From: an uncultured Clostridia bacterium
GTDB taxonomy: Bacteria > Bacillota > Clostridia > Oscillospirales > Ruminococcaceae
Length of the DNA stretch: 6,930 nt
Direction: 5' to 3'
NCBI GenBank assembly: GCA_947175655.1
Contig: CAMWNQ010000091.1
Location: forward strand, 1-6,930
Every line of letters begins with the position of its first letter. Positions within the stretch are counted from its first letter, which is position 1. Position numbers and translations under genes: made by a program. Below, piece after piece: positions 5,319-6,930 of this stretch. The notes under the pieces are model-generated. The model had not been told where the DNA came from, made no database searches, and saw only the letters and a list, made by a program, of their open reading frames with translations.

Positions 5319-6785
5319 ATGAAACAGAAAAAACTTGGTCTGCCTAGCGTCATAGCAACTGGCGTAGGTCTGATTGTTGCAACAAGCTGTTTACTTTCTA
5401 TCGGTCAGGGTTCTGCTACGATTGGAACATCATTTATTATTACAATGACGATTGCCTGTGCATTTAACATTCTTACGGCACTCTCTATCTGTGAATTAAA
5501 TGCACTGATGCCGAATCTTACAGGTGGTATGTCACAATATACACTTGCTTGTTTTGGCCCTTTTATATCAATAGTTGTTACGGTTGGAGGTTATCTTACA
5601 TGTCAGACCATTATGGGAAGTTCTGAAGCTGCTATGTTCGGAAATACTTTAAGCAGTGTATTTTCTGATATTTCAATCACAGGGGCAGTTTATTCTATTA
5701 TTCTTGTAATAATCCTTACAATTTTTAATTTGTTTGGAGTTGATATGTTTGCCAAAATCCAGAATGTAGTTGCATATGCTCTTATTGGTTCTCTTGCATT
5801 TCTTGGAATTATGGGTTGTCTGAACCTTGGAACAGGTGAAGTCATAGAACAGAAATCTGTTATTTCATCTGATATGGGAGATGTTTTTTCCTTACTTGGT
5901 CTGGCATTTTTTCTTTTTATTGGAGTTGAATTTATTGTACCGATTTCATCTCAGGTTAAAGATGCACGCCGAAAAGTACCACTTGGTATGGTAATAAGTC
6001 TCATTGCAATTTTAGTTATGCAGATTTTTATTACAGTCGGCTTTAGTCATTATACACCGTGGAATGAACTTGGTGAAAGCACTGTACCGCATATTCTGTA
6101 TGGGACATTACTTTATGGAAAAGTCGGCACTGTATGGATGACAATTATATCATTGCTTGCTGTTATAAGTACAATTAATACAGCATTATTTTCAATATCA
6201 CAGATTTGTTATGGAATGTCCAAAATAAACTTACTGCCAACCGTATTTATGAAGAAAAACAAACGTGGAACCCCATATTTCGGATTGCTTATGGTTTCTT
6301 TGGCTATTATAATAATCAATGCAACAGGACTTTCAACCAGTAATCAACTTACATTTTTGATTCTTACAGGCTGTACATTCTGGATTTTTTCCTACATAAT
6401 TCTGCATTGTGATGTTTTGATTTTAAGAAAACGTTTGCCAAAAGCTCCCCGTACTTTCAAGCTTCCTTTTGGAGCAGTTATTCCTGTAATAGGCATAATA
6501 GGAAATGCATTTATGATTTATAATATTGATTCTGACTGGGAAGTAAAAAAGAAAATTTATATTATTTTTCTAATTGTTCTGGCTGTTTTATCAGTTTATG
6601 CAATAATCTGGATTAAATTTGTTATAAAACGTCCGATGTTCAAGGCATATCAGATTAAAGAAGTTATGGCAATGGAAAGTGACTTATATCACATTAATCA
6701 TAATCCTAAATTAGCAAAAAGGTTTAAAATATCAGAAGTCGATAATAGACAAAACAGCATTAATACAGTCGCAAAAATAAAATAA
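5319..6785 (+). CDS. APC-superfamily amino acid permease
   Basis: A 488-residue integral membrane transporter with about 12 hydrophobic segments, at roughly residues 10-30, 36-56, 80-100, 121-140, 148-168, 188-210, 221-241, 268-293, 318-335, 345-364, 384-402 and 413-434. Features of the APC fold are the glycine-rich break in TM1 (ATGVGLIV, 13-20), the TM6 region ending FIVPIS (205-210), the charged SQVKDARRKVPLG loop (211-223) and the PRTFKLPFG segment (377-385) before TM11. It probably imports an amino acid or derived amine by cation symport or exchange. The substrate is likely that of the dehydrogenase operon upstream, but this rests only on proximity. A charged cytoplasmic tail of about 50 residues (437-488) has no recognised domain and could contact the PII protein. 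The AAAGGAG site (from 5301) is 11 nt from the ATG, slightly long. The first residues are basic, fitting a cytoplasmic N-terminus. Confidence 0.92.
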   Translation: MKQKKLGLPSVIATGVGLIVATSCLLSIGQGSATIGTSFIITMTIACAFNILTALSICELNALMPNLTGGMSQYTLACFGPFISIVVTVGGYLTCQTIMGSSEAAMFGNTLSSVFSDISITGAVYSIILVIILTIFNLFGVDMFAKIQNVVAYALIGSLAFLGIMGCLNLGTGEVIEQKSVISSDMGDVFSLLGLAFFLFIGVEFIVPISSQVKDARRKVPLGMVISLIAILVMQIFITVGFSHYTPWNELGESTVPHILYGTLLYGKVGTVWMTIISLLAVISTINTALFSISQICYGMSKINLLPTVFMKKNKRGTPYFGLLMVSLAIIIINATGLSTSNQLTFLILTGCTFWIFSYIILHCDVLILRKRLPKAPRTFKLPFGAVIPVIGIIGNAFMIYNIDSDWEVKKKIYIIFLIVLAVLSVYAIIWIKFVIKRPMFKAYQIKEVMAMESDLYHINHNPKLAKRFKISEVDNRQNSINTVAKIK

Positions 6786-6795
6786 TGATATTTAT

Positions 6796-6839
6796 AAAAA
6801 AAGCAGGATTCCGTAAAAAATAAGGAATCCTGCTTTTTT
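6796..6839. terminator. Bidirectional intrinsic terminator between convergent genes
   Basis: GCAGGATTCC (6803-6812) pairs perfectly with GGAATCCTGC (6824-6833), closing an 11-nt AT-rich loop. The stem is flanked by seven A (6796-6802) and six T (6834-6839), so it can work on both strands. It lies 10 nt after the permease stop and just before the end of the minus-strand gene. Confidence 0.93.
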
Positions 6840-6844
6840 AATTT

Positions 6845-6930
6845 TCATATTATCTGTTTATCAATGACAGTGAGTCTTTTTTTAAAATTATAGTTTTCAA
6901 GATATTTTTGATATGCTTTAGGAGTTAATC
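6845..6930 (-). CDS. C-terminal end of a convergent gene, function unknown (partial)
   Basis: On the minus strand only one of the three frames stays open from the window edge. It encodes 27 complete C-terminal codons (beginning LTPKAYQKYLENYNF and ending in DKQII), then TGA at 6847-6845. The residue mix (Lys, Tyr, Asn and Gln rich, with aliphatic residues) looks like a normal low-GC Firmicute protein end. The stop sits directly before the bidirectional terminator, as expected for a convergent gene. The fragment is too short to assign a family. Confidence 0.6.
   Translation of the reverse strand, partial: LTPKAYQKYLENYNFKKRLTVIDKQII

Noticed and set aside
5308..5322. Tiny upstream frame (ATG, three codons, TGA) ending on the permease start as ATGA
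   Set aside because: Its ATG directly abuts the Shine-Dalgarno sequence with no spacing, so initiation is not expected.

Overview
The window is AT-rich, with strong AGGAGG-type ribosome binding sites, tight gene spacing and U-tailed hairpin terminators. It carries iron-sulfur flavoenzymes with no obvious oxygen-linked partner. This suggests a low-GC, probably anaerobic Firmicute (Clostridia-like). That assignment is inferred from composition and gene style; no marker gene is present.

Layout: 1-312 is a non-coding leader with a plausible sigma-A promoter (214-243). At 313-4807 lies a five-gene plus-strand operon: an ornithine cyclodeaminase/mu-crystallin-family protein; a small [2Fe-2S] protein; a 526-residue FAD/NAD(P) oxidoreductase with a C-terminal cysteine-rich ferredoxin-like domain; a BFD-like [2Fe-2S] protein; and a DadA-type FAD amino acid oxidase/dehydrogenase. 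Two of the junctions are ATGA overlaps and one has a 2-nt gap, so the last four genes look translationally coupled and very likely encode one complex. A hairpin terminator or attenuator follows (4871-4906). Next come a PII-family signalling protein (4939-5301) and, 17 nt later, a 12-TM APC-superfamily amino acid permease (5319-6785). A strong bidirectional terminator (6796-6839) then separates this unit from the C-terminal end of a convergent minus-strand gene that runs off the window.

How the genes may work together: the four redox proteins match the multi-subunit dye-linked proline/hydroxyproline/opine dehydrogenase type (HcnABC, OoxAB/NoxAB and archaeal PDH relatives). This type oxidises the C-N bond of an amino acid or secondary amine on the DadA-like subunit and passes electrons through Fe-S centres to the large flavoprotein. 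The ornithine cyclodeaminase-family protein would act before or after it: ornithine to proline, or reduction of a cyclic imine. The permease would import the substrate. The PII protein may gate the permease according to nitrogen and energy status, in place of its usual partner AmtB. The substrate cannot be read from the sequence. The least ordinary points are the PII-APC permease pair, the PII T-loop without the uridylylated tyrosine, the ferredoxin domain on the large flavoprotein, and the apparent loss of the ornithine cyclodeaminase catalytic Asp.
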